In this document: positions 22,272 to 30,716 of the stretch, in pieces
Position numbering within the stretch: position 1 is the stretch's first letter
Layout of the letters: every line of letters begins with the position of its first letter
Origin: JBDZUZ01 sp040255445
GTDB lineage: Bacteria; Planctomycetota; Phycisphaerae; Phycisphaerales; UBA1924
Assembly (NCBI GenBank): GCA_040255445.1
Contig: JBDZUZ010000024.1
Coordinates: 1 to 30,716 of the forward strand
Direction of reading: 5' to 3'
Length of the DNA: 30,716 nt
Notes under the pieces: model-generated
What the model was told of the DNA's origin: nothing
The model's database searches: none
Seen by the model: the letters and a program-made list of their open reading frames with translations, nothing else
Translations under genes and position numbers: made by a program

Positions 22272-22952
22272 TCAGGGTTTGGGCGGGATCTTGAGGACCT
22301 GGCCGATCTTGATGTCGTCCTCGGAGCGGAGGCTCGAGCGGTTGGCCTGATAGATGATGGATGCGAGCGACGGGTCGCCGTAGAGGCGCTGCGCGATGCC
22401 CGAGAGCGTGTCGCCGCGTTGCACGGTGTATTCGCTGTAGGTGGCGGTCGCTGGCGGCTGGGGCGTTGGGGGCTCGGCGGGGACGCCCTGAATGTTGTCG
22501 GGGTCTTTGGGGACCCGGATGACGCGGCCGGGGCGGAGGCGCTCGGGGTCGACGAAGGGGTTGGCCCGGGCGATGGCGCCGGAGAGACGGGAGTTGCCGT
22601 AGTACTTGCGCGCGATGGAGGCGAAGGTTTCGCCGCGTTGCACGGTGTGCTCGGTGAACTGCGGCGGGACTACGGCGGGGGCGGGCTGCGGGGGGCGAGC
22701 GGCCGGCGGGTTGGCGGCGGGGGTCGGCGTTGGTGTGTTGGTCGGACTCGTGCCGCGGAGCACGACAGGCGGGGCGACTTCGGTGACCGGCGGCCTGGGG
22801 TCGCGGGCGAGATCAGCCGTGTCGTCGACTTCGACAGGGACGGGCTGCGCGGAGATGCCGGGGTCGCTGACCGGCCACCACCAGTAGACGCCGATCCAGA
22901 ACGCGACGAGCGCGAACAAGAGGATCGAGAGCCTGCCGGCGTTGCCGTTCAC
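22272..22952 (-). CDS. Membrane-anchored protein with two LysM domains
   Basis: A protein of 226 residues with a transmembrane anchor near the N-terminus (about 7-27, LSILLFALVAFWIGVYWWW), a Pro/Thr/Ala-rich linker (about 60-98), and two LysM domains. The first begins EHTVQRGETFASIARKYYG and ends RPGRVIRVP (about 101-148). The second begins EYTVQRGDTLSGIAQRLYG and ends KIGQVLKIP (about 174-223). LysM modules bind peptidoglycan N-acetylglucosamine, so the protein probably tethers the envelope to the cell wall or localises partners there. No catalytic domain is present. The start codon is GTG, with AGGGAG 7 nt upstream. Confidence 0.88.
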   Translation of the reverse strand: MNGNAGRLSILLFALVAFWIGVYWWWPVSDPGISAQPVPVEVDDTADLARDPRPPVTEVAPPVVLRGTSPTNTPTPTPAANPPAARPPQPAPAVVPPQFTEHTVQRGETFASIARKYYGNSRLSGAIARANPFVDPERLRPGRVIRVPKDPDNIQGVPAEPPTPQPPATATYSEYTVQRGDTLSGIAQRLYGDPSLASIIYQANRSSLRSEDDIKIGQVLKIPPKP

Positions 22953-23017
22953 GGGGCGTCTCCCTGTGCGTGTCGATCGCGTTCACGCCAATGACCGGGC
23001 GTGGCGCGGTCGGATCG

Positions 23018-26000
23018 TCAGGCCGTGGCCGCGGTGGCGGGCACATCCTCCTCGGCGGGTGTGCCTTCCTTGCGACGGGACCAGACGATCGGGGCCGCGA
23101 CCGCGACGGAGGAGTAGGTTCCGACGAGGAGTCCGGCGGTGAGTGCGAAGGCGAAGGCACGCATGCCCTCGCCGCCGACGAAGTAGAGGATGATGCAGGA
23201 ACCCAGGGTGGTGCCGCCGGTGATGATCGTGCGGCTGAGGGTCTGGTTGATCGAGGTGTTGATGATCGATGCGGAGGCGTGGGTGAGCTTGCCCTTGTTC
23301 TCGCGGATGCGGTCCATGATGACGACGGTGTCGTTGAGCGAATAACCGGCGATCGTCAGGAGCGCGGCGAGGAGGTTGAGGTCGATCTTGAAGGGGAGGA
23401 GCATGGCCCACTGCGCGAAGCCGCGGGTGGAGTCGTGGTCGTAGAGGATTTCGCAGAGCGCGATCAGGCCGACGACGGTGAGGACGTCGTGGACGAGTGC
23501 GATGATCGCGGCCATGCCGTAGCGCGGGGTCTTGAACCGCACCCAGATGTAGATGCCGATGAAGAGGAAGCTGAGCACGACCGCCGCGATCGCCTGAGCG
23601 CGGAAAGTCGCGGCGATAGCGGGGCTGAAGTTGTGCACGCTGGCCGGGGTGACGGGCGTGGTCAGGGCCTGCTGGACGAGTTGCCACTCGCGGTTGCGGA
23701 CCTGCGTCTCCCACTGGGCCGGGTTCTCGAAGAGGCTGACGGCGTCGTCGCGGACGACGAGCGCGAGTGATGTGACGGCCTCGGGGGTGCCGCCGATCAC
23801 GAAGAGTTCGCGCTGGCGTGCGAGTGTGTCGGAGAACTCGGTGGTCTCGCGGGTGCGGCGGAGGCGGTCGCGGATCGTGTTCAGCGGCTGGGGCGGGTCG
23901 ATGTTCTCCATCACGATGGCGACGCCGCCGAGGAAGGGCGTCACATCGTTGCGGACGGTCGGGCGGTCGATGTCGGCGCCCAGGATGGGCCGCTCGATGG
24001 GGAAGACAGGCGCTTCGCGTGCGGGGAGCTCATCACCGACGAAGGAAATCGGCGGCTGGACCTCGAGCTTGTCGGCGAACTTCTCGATGATCGCCGCGAC
24101 GATGGTCTCGGCGTTGGTGGCGACGGTCTTGATGACGAAGCGGTCGGAGGTCACGCCGTCGGCCTGGGGCTCGATGGGGAAGACGGAGGCGGACTTGAGC
24201 AGGGAGAGCTGCGCGCTCTGCGGGTTGGCGGCGGCGATCTCCTGGACGCGCTGGTCGACCTCGGGGCGGGGCATGGTGCCGGGCGAGCCGTCGGCGCCGG
24301 GCTTGAACTGCAGGGTGACCTGCGTGCCGCCGCGGAACTCGTTGTCGAGCATTTCCTCGCCGCGGGTTGCGACCATGACGAGGCCGAGCACGACGTAGGC
24401 GGTGGAGATGAGGAAGAAGACCTTGCGCCAGCGGAGCCAGTTCCAGTTGGGCTCGAGGGCCTTCTGGAGGCCGGGGATGGCGGTGGGCAGCATGGCGCTG
24501 CTGCGCCAGCCGGCGTCGAGGGCGAGCGTGAAGATAAGGCGGCTGATGACGAGGGCGGAGAAGAGGGTGGAGACAACGCCGATGCCCATGGTGATCGCGA
24601 AGCCGCGGATCTCGGGGGTGGCGGTGTAGTAGAGGACGACGCAGACGATCAGGTTGGTGACGTTGCCGTCAACGATCGAGGAGAGGGCCTTGTCGAAGCC
24701 GAGGCGGACGGCCTTTTTGAGGTCGACGCCGCGGACGGTCTCCTCGCGGATGCGCTCATAGATGAGCACGTTCGAGTCGACGGCCATGCCGAAGGTGAGG
24801 ATGACGCCGGCGATGCCGGGCATCGTGAAGGCGGCCTTGCTGATGGCCATCGCGCCGAGGATGAGCACGGCGTTGCAGGCGAGGGCGAGGACGGCGACGA
24901 CGCCGAAGCCGAAGTAGTAGACGATCATGAAGCCGGCGACGAGGATGAGGGAGACGATGCCGGCGAAGAGGCCCTTCTGGAGGTTGTCGTAGCCGAGCTG
25001 GGGGCCGACGGCGTTGCGGCTGATGGGGTTGGGGCTGAGCTTGGCCTGGAGCGCGCCGCCGCCGAGGACGCGGACGACGTACTGGATTTCCTCCTCGGAG
25101 AAACGGCCCGTGATCTGGCCGGAGGAGGAGATCGCGCTGTTGAGCGTGGGCGCGGTGTAGACCTGGTCGTCGAGGAGAATGCCCATGGGCTTGCCGACGT
25201 TGGCGCCGGTGAGCTGTCCCAGCAGGCGTGCGCCGCGGGGGTCCATGGTGAAGTCGATGGCGGGGAGGCCGAGGGGATCGACGCCGCGGCGGGCGGATGC
25301 GACCGACCACTCGCCCTCGGCGGGCGTGAGGCGGGTGTTGCGGGTGTCCCAGGCGAGGATGTAGTAGTCGCCGGCGAAGGACTCACCGATCAGGCCGTAG
25401 CTGCTCGCGAAGTACTCGGCGGCGTAGTCGGGCTGGGAGAGCAGGAGTTCCGCGCTGCTCCTGGTGTTCAGCCAGCTTTCGATCTGGTTGACCTTGTACC
25501 AACGGGCATCGGTCGAGCGGACGTTGAGGGGGCCGAGCTCGCGGAGTTCACGGCGGAGGCGGTCCTCTTCGGGGTGCTCGCCCGGGCGGGGCATGATGCG
25601 GAAGCTGAGGACGCCCGCGCCCTTGAGCAGGCGGACGAGGTCCTCGGGGTCGTCGAGCGTTGTGCGCTGGGCGGCGTAGGCGTCGTAGGTATCGAGCAGG
25701 TCGTCGATGACGTTGATCGCATCGGGGTGCGCATCGCGGAGGTGCTGCTCGGCGCTCTGGCGGGGGCTGGGGAGTGCGAAGACTTCCTTGCCCTCGACGA
25801 CCGTGCGGGCGAGCGTCGACTGCTGGACGACGCGGCGGACTTCCTCGGCGGAGAGCGCGGTGGCGAGCACCGCGTTGCGGGCGTTGTCGTAGGCGATTTC
25901 CGCGGCGGCGACTTCCGCGGCCATGGCCTGCTTGGCGGCGTCGTCGGCGGCGTCGTAGCGGGCGCGGAGGGCCATCCACGCGTCGTACCTGGCGGCGGCT

Positions 26001-26455
26001 TCGCGGAGCAGCTCGGCGCGGCGTTCCTGGCCGGCGGCCATGGCGACGATCTCGGCGGAGCGTTCATCGGCGGGGAGGCGCATCGCGCGGTCGAGGCGGG
26101 CCTCGCTGAGCGCAGCGCGGCCGAGTTCGGCGAGCTTGTCTTCGAACTCCTTGCGGAGGTTCTTCACCTCATCGCTGGGGAGGGGCATGGTGATCTCGAT
26201 ACGGTCGCGTCCCTGAGCGACCATCGAGATCTCGAAGAGGCCGTTGGGGTCGACACGCTTCTTGAGCGCATCGATGGTGCGATTGAGGACGTCCTGGGCG
26301 TCTTCGCCGGGGCGGATCTGGACGGCGTAGACGAGGCTCGCGCCGCCGCGGAGGTCCTTGCCCAGACGCAGCTGCTTCTGGGGCGGGAACATGGCGTAGC
26401 CGAACGCGAGAAGGACCGCGACGACCAGCACGAGCATTCTGTAGGGATGACGCAT
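23018..26455 (-). CDS. secDF: Protein translocase subunit SecDF (fused SecD-SecF)
   Basis: A 1145-residue polytopic membrane protein. TM1 (about 7-23) and KDLRGGASLVYAVQ open the SecD half. Its periplasmic part ends LDDQVYTAPTLNSAISSSGQITGRFSEEE, followed by a TM cluster with MPGIAGVILTFGMAVDSNVLIYERIREE (conserved SecD motif). The SecF half starts near KVFFLISTAYVVLGLVMV, contains EFRGGTQVTLQF, and ends with the SecF TM block GYSLNDTVVIMDRIRENKG. The complex uses the proton motive force to help export through SecYEG. Two oddities: both halves are one chain, and the SecD periplasmic region has an Ala/Arg-rich helical insert of about 150 residues between IEITMPLPSDEVKNLRKEF and LVRLLKGAGVLSFRI. 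It follows yajC by 85 bp. Confidence 0.95.
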   Translation of the reverse strand: MRHPYRMLVLVVAVLLAFGYAMFPPQKQLRLGKDLRGGASLVYAVQIRPGEDAQDVLNRTIDALKKRVDPNGLFEISMVAQGRDRIEITMPLPSDEVKNLRKEFEDKLAELGRAALSEARLDRAMRLPADERSAEIVAMAAGQERRAELLREAAARYDAWMALRARYDAADDAAKQAMAAEVAAAEIAYDNARNAVLATALSAEEVRRVVQQSTLARTVVEGKEVFALPSPRQSAEQHLRDAHPDAINVIDDLLDTYDAYAAQRTTLDDPEDLVRLLKGAGVLSFRIMPRPGEHPEEDRLRRELRELGPLNVRSTDARWYKVNQIESWLNTRSSAELLLSQPDYAAEYFASSYGLIGESFAGDYYILAWDTRNTRLTPAEGEWSVASARRGVDPLGLPAIDFTMDPRGARLLGQLTGANVGKPMGILLDDQVYTAPTLNSAISSSGQITGRFSEEEIQYVVRVLGGGALQAKLSPNPISRNAVGPQLGYDNLQKGLFAGIVSLILVAGFMIVYYFGFGVVAVLALACNAVLILGAMAISKAAFTMPGIAGVILTFGMAVDSNVLIYERIREETVRGVDLKKAVRLGFDKALSSIVDGNVTNLIVCVVLYYTATPEIRGFAITMGIGVVSTLFSALVISRLIFTLALDAGWRSSAMLPTAIPGLQKALEPNWNWLRWRKVFFLISTAYVVLGLVMVATRGEEMLDNEFRGGTQVTLQFKPGADGSPGTMPRPEVDQRVQEIAAANPQSAQLSLLKSASVFPIEPQADGVTSDRFVIKTVATNAETIVAAIIEKFADKLEVQPPISFVGDELPAREAPVFPIERPILGADIDRPTVRNDVTPFLGGVAIVMENIDPPQPLNTIRDRLRRTRETTEFSDTLARQRELFVIGGTPEAVTSLALVVRDDAVSLFENPAQWETQVRNREWQLVQQALTTPVTPASVHNFSPAIAATFRAQAIAAVVLSFLFIGIYIWVRFKTPRYGMAAIIALVHDVLTVVGLIALCEILYDHDSTRGFAQWAMLLPFKIDLNLLAALLTIAGYSLNDTVVIMDRIRENKGKLTHASASIINTSINQTLSRTIITGGTTLGSCIILYFVGGEGMRAFAFALTAGLLVGTYSSVAVAAPIVWSRRKEGTPAEEDVPATAATA

Positions 26456-26540
26456 ATCGGCACCAATATCCGGCGATCGGGGTCGGGCCCCGCGATCGGT
26501 GGGCGGCCCGCCGCGGAGGGCGGGCGTTGATCAGGGGGAA

Positions 26541-26999
26541 TCAGACCTTGGCGGGCTGCATGCCGGGCTTGGTCTCCGCAACCTGCTGCGGCTTGTTGCG
26601 GCTCTCGATGACGTGCTGGATGGCGGACTTGTTGTACCGGCCGCGGGTGTCCTCGGACTTGATGATCACGTACTCGTCGGTGACCTCGACGATGTCGCCG
26701 ACGAGACCGCCGACCGTCTGGACCTTGGCGCCCTTGTGGAGGGAGGACATCATCTCGGCGCGGCGCTTCTTTTCCTTGCGGTTCCCCATGACGGTCATCA
26801 TGACCATCATCACGAGCATGGCGGGGAGGAGCCAGAAGATGAGGCTGCCGCCGGGGGCGGGGGCCGGAGCACCGTTCCCGCCCGCGGGGAGGGGGGCGGC
26901 GGACTCGGCGCCGGGTGCGCCGGCGGCGCGGACGCCTTCAGCGCCGTCCTGAGCGAGAACCACGATCTCCAGAGCCGCCGCGATTGCCGTATCGATCAT
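26541..26999 (-). CDS. yajC: Preprotein translocase subunit YajC
   Basis: A 152-residue protein. A single TM segment (LIFWLLPAMLVMMVMMTVMG, about 53-72) is followed by the YajC cytoplasmic domain: NRKEKKRRAEMMSSLHKGAKVQTVGGLVGDIVEVTDEYVIIK. The N-terminal extension of about 50 Ala/Gly/Pro-rich residues is longer than in the usual 85-110 residue proteins. YajC associates with SecDF. The order tgt-yajC-secDF here is the conserved bacterial arrangement. The start has no Shine-Dalgarno; AT-rich sequence (GAATATGGATACACG) sits immediately before the ATG and could hold a -10. Confidence 0.92.
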   Translation of the reverse strand: MIDTAIAAALEIVVLAQDGAEGVRAAGAPGAESAAPLPAGGNGAPAPAPGGSLIFWLLPAMLVMMVMMTVMGNRKEKKRRAEMMSSLHKGAKVQTVGGLVGDIVEVTDEYVIIKSEDTRGRYNKSAIQHVIESRNKPQQVAETKPGMQPAKV

Positions 27000-27089
27000 C
27001 GTGTATCCATATTCCCCGGTCGCCGTCGAGGCCGGCCGGGTCGAGAGTCAGGGCCACCCCGGCGTTTGCGCACGCGGCGGAGGCCCACC

Positions 27090-28361
27090 TTACCGATCTT
27101 CAACAAAGCCCGATGAGGCCACCGGCCACCTCTGCATGAGGTCGGTCCAGTCGCCCCGCCGGATCGCCTCGCGGATCTCCAGCATGAGCCGCTGGAAGTG
27201 CCGGAGGTTGTGAAGGCTCACGAGGATAGGCCCGAGCATCTCCCCCGCGGCGAACAGGTGCCGGATATAGGACCTGGTGAAGGGGGCGGGGCGGCCATCG
27301 GCCGTGGTGGCGGTGGTCCAGCCGCGGCCGGCGGGGTCGCAGGCGTGGCAGTCGCAGCCTTCTTCGAGGGGGCGGTCGTCCTCGGCGTATTGGGCGTTGC
27401 GGAGGCGGATCTGGCCGGTGCGGGTGAAGGCGTTGGCGTTGCGGCCGTTGCGGGTGGGCAGGACGCAGTCGAACATGTCGATCCCGGCCCGGACCGCGGC
27501 GACGATGTCGCGCTCGTAGCCCACCCCCATGAGGTAGCGGGGTTTGGCATCGGGCATCATCGGGGCGGTGTGGCGGACGACGCGGGCGATGTCGGCCGAG
27601 GACTCCCCCACCGCGACGCCGCCGATGGCGTAGCCCGGCAGGTCGATGTTGCAGATGCGCTCAAGGGACCAGGCGCGGCGGTCGAGGTCGGTGCCGCCCT
27701 GGATGATGCCGAAGAGGCTCTGGTCGGCAGCGCGGGTGTGGGCGGCTTTGCAGCGTTCGAGCCAGCGGACGGTGCGCTCGTTGGCGGTATCGAGGCGGGC
27801 GGCGTGGTCGTAGGTCTTGCGGCGGGTGTCGCGGCGGACGGCGGCGGCGAGGCGTTTGTCGGGGGCGTCAGCGGCGGCGGCGTCTTCGGCCAGGGGGGCC
27901 GAGGGCGGGCAATCGTCGAAGGCCATGATGATGTCGGCGCCCAGCTCGTTCTGGATGCGGACGGCTTCTTCGGGTGTGAGGCGGACGGTCGAGCCATCGA
28001 CGACGGATTTGAAGGTAACGCCGTCGTCGTCGACGGCGTTGACATCGGCGAGTGAGTAGGCCTGGTAGCCGCCCGAGTCGGTGAGGATGGGGCCGTGCCA
28101 GTTCATGAAGCGTTGAACGCCGCCGCGGCGGGCGACGAGCGCGGAGCCTGGGCGGAGCATGAGGTGGTATGTGTTGTTGAGGACGATCTGGGCGCCCAGG
28201 TCGGCGATGAGGTGCGGCAGGATGCCTTTGACGCTGCCGCGGGTGCCGACGGGCATGAACGCGGGCGTGTCGAAGCCGCCGTGGGCGGTCTCGACGCGGC
28301 CGAGGCGGGCGTGTGTGGCGGGGTCGGTCGCGAGGATGTCGAAGCGGAGGGCCTGGCTCAT
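27090..28361 (-). CDS. tgt: Queuine tRNA-ribosyltransferase
   Basis: A 423-residue enzyme that exchanges guanine 34 of GUN-anticodon tRNAs for a queuine precursor. Motifs present are FMPVGTRGSVKGILP, the D95 active-site segment LTDSGGYQAYSL, IIQGGTD, GGVAVGES, and MGVGYERDIVAAVRAGIDMFDCVLPTRNGRNA with the nucleophile D288. The zinc ligands are C326, C328, C331 and H364 (CDCHAC...LHN). The canonical DSGGFQ is DSGGYQ here. Two insertions relative to the compact family fold are seen: about 30 residues after AFDDCPPSAP (about 133-165) and about 17 between the last zinc cysteine and SYIRHLF. The ATG overlaps the rhomboid stop codon (ATGA), so translation is probably coupled. Confidence 0.94.
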   Translation of the reverse strand: MSQALRFDILATDPATHARLGRVETAHGGFDTPAFMPVGTRGSVKGILPHLIADLGAQIVLNNTYHLMLRPGSALVARRGGVQRFMNWHGPILTDSGGYQAYSLADVNAVDDDGVTFKSVVDGSTVRLTPEEAVRIQNELGADIIMAFDDCPPSAPLAEDAAAADAPDKRLAAAVRRDTRRKTYDHAARLDTANERTVRWLERCKAAHTRAADQSLFGIIQGGTDLDRRAWSLERICNIDLPGYAIGGVAVGESSADIARVVRHTAPMMPDAKPRYLMGVGYERDIVAAVRAGIDMFDCVLPTRNGRNANAFTRTGQIRLRNAQYAEDDRPLEEGCDCHACDPAGRGWTTATTADGRPAPFTRSYIRHLFAAGEMLGPILVSLHNLRHFQRLMLEIREAIRRGDWTDLMQRWPVASSGFVEDR

Positions 28362-29260
28362 GCGGTGCGGTCCGAGGCACGCTCGGCCTCGGTGGCGCGG
28401 CGGAGGATCTTCTTCTCCGCCTCGGTGAGCGAGTGCAGACCCTGGTTGGCGACCTTGGCGAGGATGCGGTCGACCTCGTTCTCGGCGGGCTTGCGGGGGC
28501 CCTTGGGCTTGGGCTCGCGGCGGCGGCCGGGCTCGGCGCCGCGGGGCTTGCGGGAGTCGCCGAAGACATCGAAGAAGTCGCGGAGCAAGTGGGCGTTGCG
28601 GATGAAGAAGTAGCCGGCGATGGCGCCGCCGAGGTGGGCGGCCTCGCCGCCGGCGTTGCCGCTGCCGATGAGGAGCGAGAAGAGGGCGATGCCGACGTAG
28701 ACGTACGCAAAGGTCTTGATGCGGAGCGAGACGGGCGGAAGGAGGAGCTGGATCATCGCGTTGGGCGCGATGTAGGCGCAGGCCATGATGACACCGAAGA
28801 CGCCGGCGGAGGCGCCGATGAGGGGCGTGGTGGGGTCATTGAACAGAAGGCCGGGGACGCGGGGGATGCCGGGGATCTGGGCGATCGCGTTGAGGATCAG
28901 GTACATCACCGCGCCGAAGATGCCTGTGACGAGGTAGAAGGCGAGGTATCGCTTGGCGCCTAGATAGTCCTCGACCATGCGGCCGAAGATGAAGAGGCCG
29001 AACATGTTGAAGAAGAGGTGCATGAAGCCACCGTGCAGGAACTGGAACGTGAGGACCGTCCAGAATTGCAGGCCGCCCTGCAGGGTCATCTTGTGCGTCG
29101 AGAAGTGGCCGCCGGTGAGGATGGCGCCGCCGAGTGTCGTGCCGTACATGACCAGGAAGACCGCGACATTGATGATGATGAGCCAGAGCGTGACGGAGAG
29201 GCCGCCGCCGAGGCCGGCGCTGCGTTGCTTGAAGGTGTATTCCCGGTCGTAGATACCCAT
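28358..29260 (-). CDS. Rhomboid-family intramembrane serine protease
   Basis: A 300-residue, six-TM protein. The conserved H76-xxxx-H81-xxx-N85 (FLHGGFMHLFFNM) is in TM2. The catalytic serine S151 is in the GASAGVFG motif and the catalytic histidine H209 in GGEAAHLGGAIAG. It cleaves membrane proteins within the bilayer. After a basic linker (about 228-258) the protein ends in a helical tail, LAKVANQGLHSLTEAEKKILRRATE, that recurs at the C-terminus of the adjacent M50-like protein. The start has an AAGGAG ribosome-binding site. Its stop codon overlaps the tgt start by four bases. Confidence 0.92.
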   Translation of the reverse strand: MGIYDREYTFKQRSAGLGGGLSVTLWLIIINVAVFLVMYGTTLGGAILTGGHFSTHKMTLQGGLQFWTVLTFQFLHGGFMHLFFNMFGLFIFGRMVEDYLGAKRYLAFYLVTGIFGAVMYLILNAIAQIPGIPRVPGLLFNDPTTPLIGASAGVFGVIMACAYIAPNAMIQLLLPPVSLRIKTFAYVYVGIALFSLLIGSGNAGGEAAHLGGAIAGYFFIRNAHLLRDFFDVFGDSRKPRGAEPGRRREPKPKGPRKPAENEVDRILAKVANQGLHSLTEAEKKILRRATEAERASDRTA

Positions 29261-29333
29261 CGGTCTGGCGGCTCCTTCCGCGTAGGCACGGACAATTCGG
29301 CGTCACCGCCGGCCGGTCGCGTGGCGGCCGATG

Positions 29334-30629
29334 CTAGCCCCGCCTGCGGCGTTCGGTGGCGCGGCGGAGGATCTCCCGGTCGGCATCGTTCAGGCCGGAC
29401 TTGCCTTCGCGGGAAAGCTTCTCGAGCACGGCGTCGAGCTGCGCATCCTCCGCCTGAAGGCTGGGCTCCGGGCTCGGCTCGCTGGTGTCGGATCGGGAAC
29501 CTGATTCGGCTCCGGCACTCTCGCCTTTCTGAGCGGGGCGGGTCTGATCGCTCCGGGACTCATCGGGGCCGCGGTGCGGCGAAGTGCGTCCGCCGCCGGG
29601 GGGCACATCAGCCCGGCGGCCTCGGCCGGGGCCCTCGCGTCCGGCGGAGTGGATATTGGATGGCCGGGCGGGGTCGTCGGGAGCGCTGGCGGGCTCGGCC
29701 CGCAGCGAGGTCCCCGCGGCGAGCGGCTCGGCCGCGGCCCGTTCGGGCGTCGGGCCGGCGGCGTTGTCCCTGGCGGCGAACCACTCGAGGGTCTCGATGC
29801 GGCGCTGCCACACCACGCTCCCCATCGCGGCGACCACGCCGATGGCCATGAAGCGGGTCCAGCCCATGACGGCGCCGATGGTGATGACCGCGATGCCGAC
29901 GAAGAGGCCGATGCGGGCGGCGAGCACACCGGCCTCGAGCCAACCGCGGCGTTTGGAGAGCCAGACCTCGAGCATGCGGCCGCCGTCGAAGGCGGGGGCG
30001 GGCAGGAGGTTGGCGGCGGTGACGACGACGGCGGCGTGGAGCGACCAGAAGGCGGCCACCTGCACGGGGCTGGTGAGGCGGGCCGCGACATCGACAGGCC
30101 ACATCGGGCCCGCGGCGGTGAGGTCGAGTGGCACACCGACGCCGATCGCCCAGGCGAGGCACCCGCTGCCGGCGAGGATGGTGGTGAGCATGCCGCCGGC
30201 CTCGGCGAGGACAGGGCGGGCGCAGAGGACGGGTTCGGCCGGGGTCAGACCCCCCAGCGGCCAGAGGACGATCGAGGGCTCGGCGGAGGCGGTACGTCCA
30301 GCGCCGATGCGTCGCCAGACGATGCGGCCCATCTCATGGAGCAGGGCCATGACCAGGATCATGGCGATGCAGATCGAGAGATGGCCCCACCAGGCGAACT
30401 CACCCTGGCGCAGCCAGGTGGCGCGGGACCAGGCGGCGATCTCGCCGCCGAGCCAGACGAGCGCGATGGCGTGGAAGTAGAGGCGCACGGGGCCGATGCG
30501 GCCGATGGGGAACGCCCAGGCGCCGAGGCCCTCGCGCAGGCCAAGGAGTCGGCGGAGGCCCGGGCCGCGGCCGATGCCACGCGGCCCCCCGCCGCGTCCG
30601 ACGACTTTGTTCTGGTCAACGCCGGGCAT
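29334..30629 (-). CDS. Site-2-protease (M50)-like membrane protein with altered HExxH
   Basis: A 431-residue polytopic membrane protein with the M50 architecture. A TM carries LLHEMGRIVWRRIGAG, a VLWPLGGLTPAE strand follows, and a later TM carries the second metal motif NLLPAPAFDGGRML with D225. The first motif reads H98-E-M-G-R102: the second zinc histidine is replaced by arginine, so the protein may have lost protease activity or use other ligands. After the TM region a long polar linker (about 300-395, Glu/Pro/Ser/Arg-rich) leads to the tail LEKLSREGKSGLNDADREILRRATE, shared with the rhomboid. GGGAG lies 9 nt before the ATG. It is the first gene of the minus-strand run and precedes the rhomboid by 73 bp. 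Confidence 0.82.
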   Translation of the reverse strand: MPGVDQNKVVGRGGGPRGIGRGPGLRRLLGLREGLGAWAFPIGRIGPVRLYFHAIALVWLGGEIAAWSRATWLRQGEFAWWGHLSICIAMILVMALLHEMGRIVWRRIGAGRTASAEPSIVLWPLGGLTPAEPVLCARPVLAEAGGMLTTILAGSGCLAWAIGVGVPLDLTAAGPMWPVDVAARLTSPVQVAAFWSLHAAVVVTAANLLPAPAFDGGRMLEVWLSKRRGWLEAGVLAARIGLFVGIAVITIGAVMGWTRFMAIGVVAAMGSVVWQRRIETLEWFAARDNAAGPTPERAAAEPLAAGTSLRAEPASAPDDPARPSNIHSAGREGPGRGRRADVPPGGGRTSPHRGPDESRSDQTRPAQKGESAGAESGSRSDTSEPSPEPSLQAEDAQLDAVLEKLSREGKSGLNDADREILRRATERRRRG

Positions 30630-30716
30630 GCACCACCGCTCCCGTCCACCAGCCTCGCAAGGACAGCTTCACGAATCCGCCCGACGAACGCTTCTCCAAC
30701 CCACGCCGGTCCGCTC

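Overview
The window is GC-rich bacterial DNA, densely coded, with no gene-free stretch over 300 bp (the longest is 3472-3730, 259 bp). Gene content suggests a planctomycete, probably class Phycisphaerae. The signs are membrane proteins carrying a CxxCGY...CPECG zinc ribbon, a VCBS/FG-GAP propeller protein, a single-chain SecDF, and a tgt-yajC-secDF cluster next to two intramembrane-protease-family genes. This lineage call is inference; there is no rRNA or other marker in the window. I saw no tRNA, rRNA, CRISPR array, phage gene or transposase.

Left part (1-12.3 kb, mixed strands): a 5'-truncated DsrE-family gene at the window edge, an amidohydrolase, two lineage-specific hypothetical proteins, a 1127-residue SWIM-SNF2 ATPase, two tandem 240-residue zinc-ribbon membrane paralogues, an FG-GAP propeller protein, a zinc alcohol dehydrogenase, a third zinc-ribbon membrane protein and a 74-residue zinc-ribbon protein. 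Between 2.9 and 10.05 kb there are five copies of a 34-35 bp palindromic element at gene 3' ends. All five are in the same orientation, and none was seen in the other 20 kb.

Middle part (12.4-19.4 kb): a VOC protein and a methyltransferase, a GluR0-type ligand-gated potassium channel, a 4HBT thioesterase, a TPR protein, a hexapeptide acetyltransferase, a protein-L-isoaspartate methyltransferase, a secreted hypothetical protein and a SOUL-family lipoprotein.

Right part (19.4-30.7 kb, all on the minus strand): transcription runs from an M50-like membrane protein through rhomboid protease, tgt, yajC, secDF, a LysM protein, hldD (ADP-heptose epimerase), a UDP-glucuronate decarboxylase and thpR. 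It is a cell-envelope and secretion block: protein export (YajC, SecDF), intramembrane proteolysis, peptidoglycan binding and nucleotide-sugar supply for surface glycans.

Two themes stand out. First, about a third of the genes have a TANNNT -10-like hexamer ending 6-9 nt before the ATG and no Shine-Dalgarno, the pattern of leaderless transcription. Second, the palindromic element supplies stop codons to two genes and was duplicated together with a zinc-ribbon gene. Separately, the first 55 bp of the window repeat exactly at 241-295, which looks like an assembly-graph overlap at a contig end.
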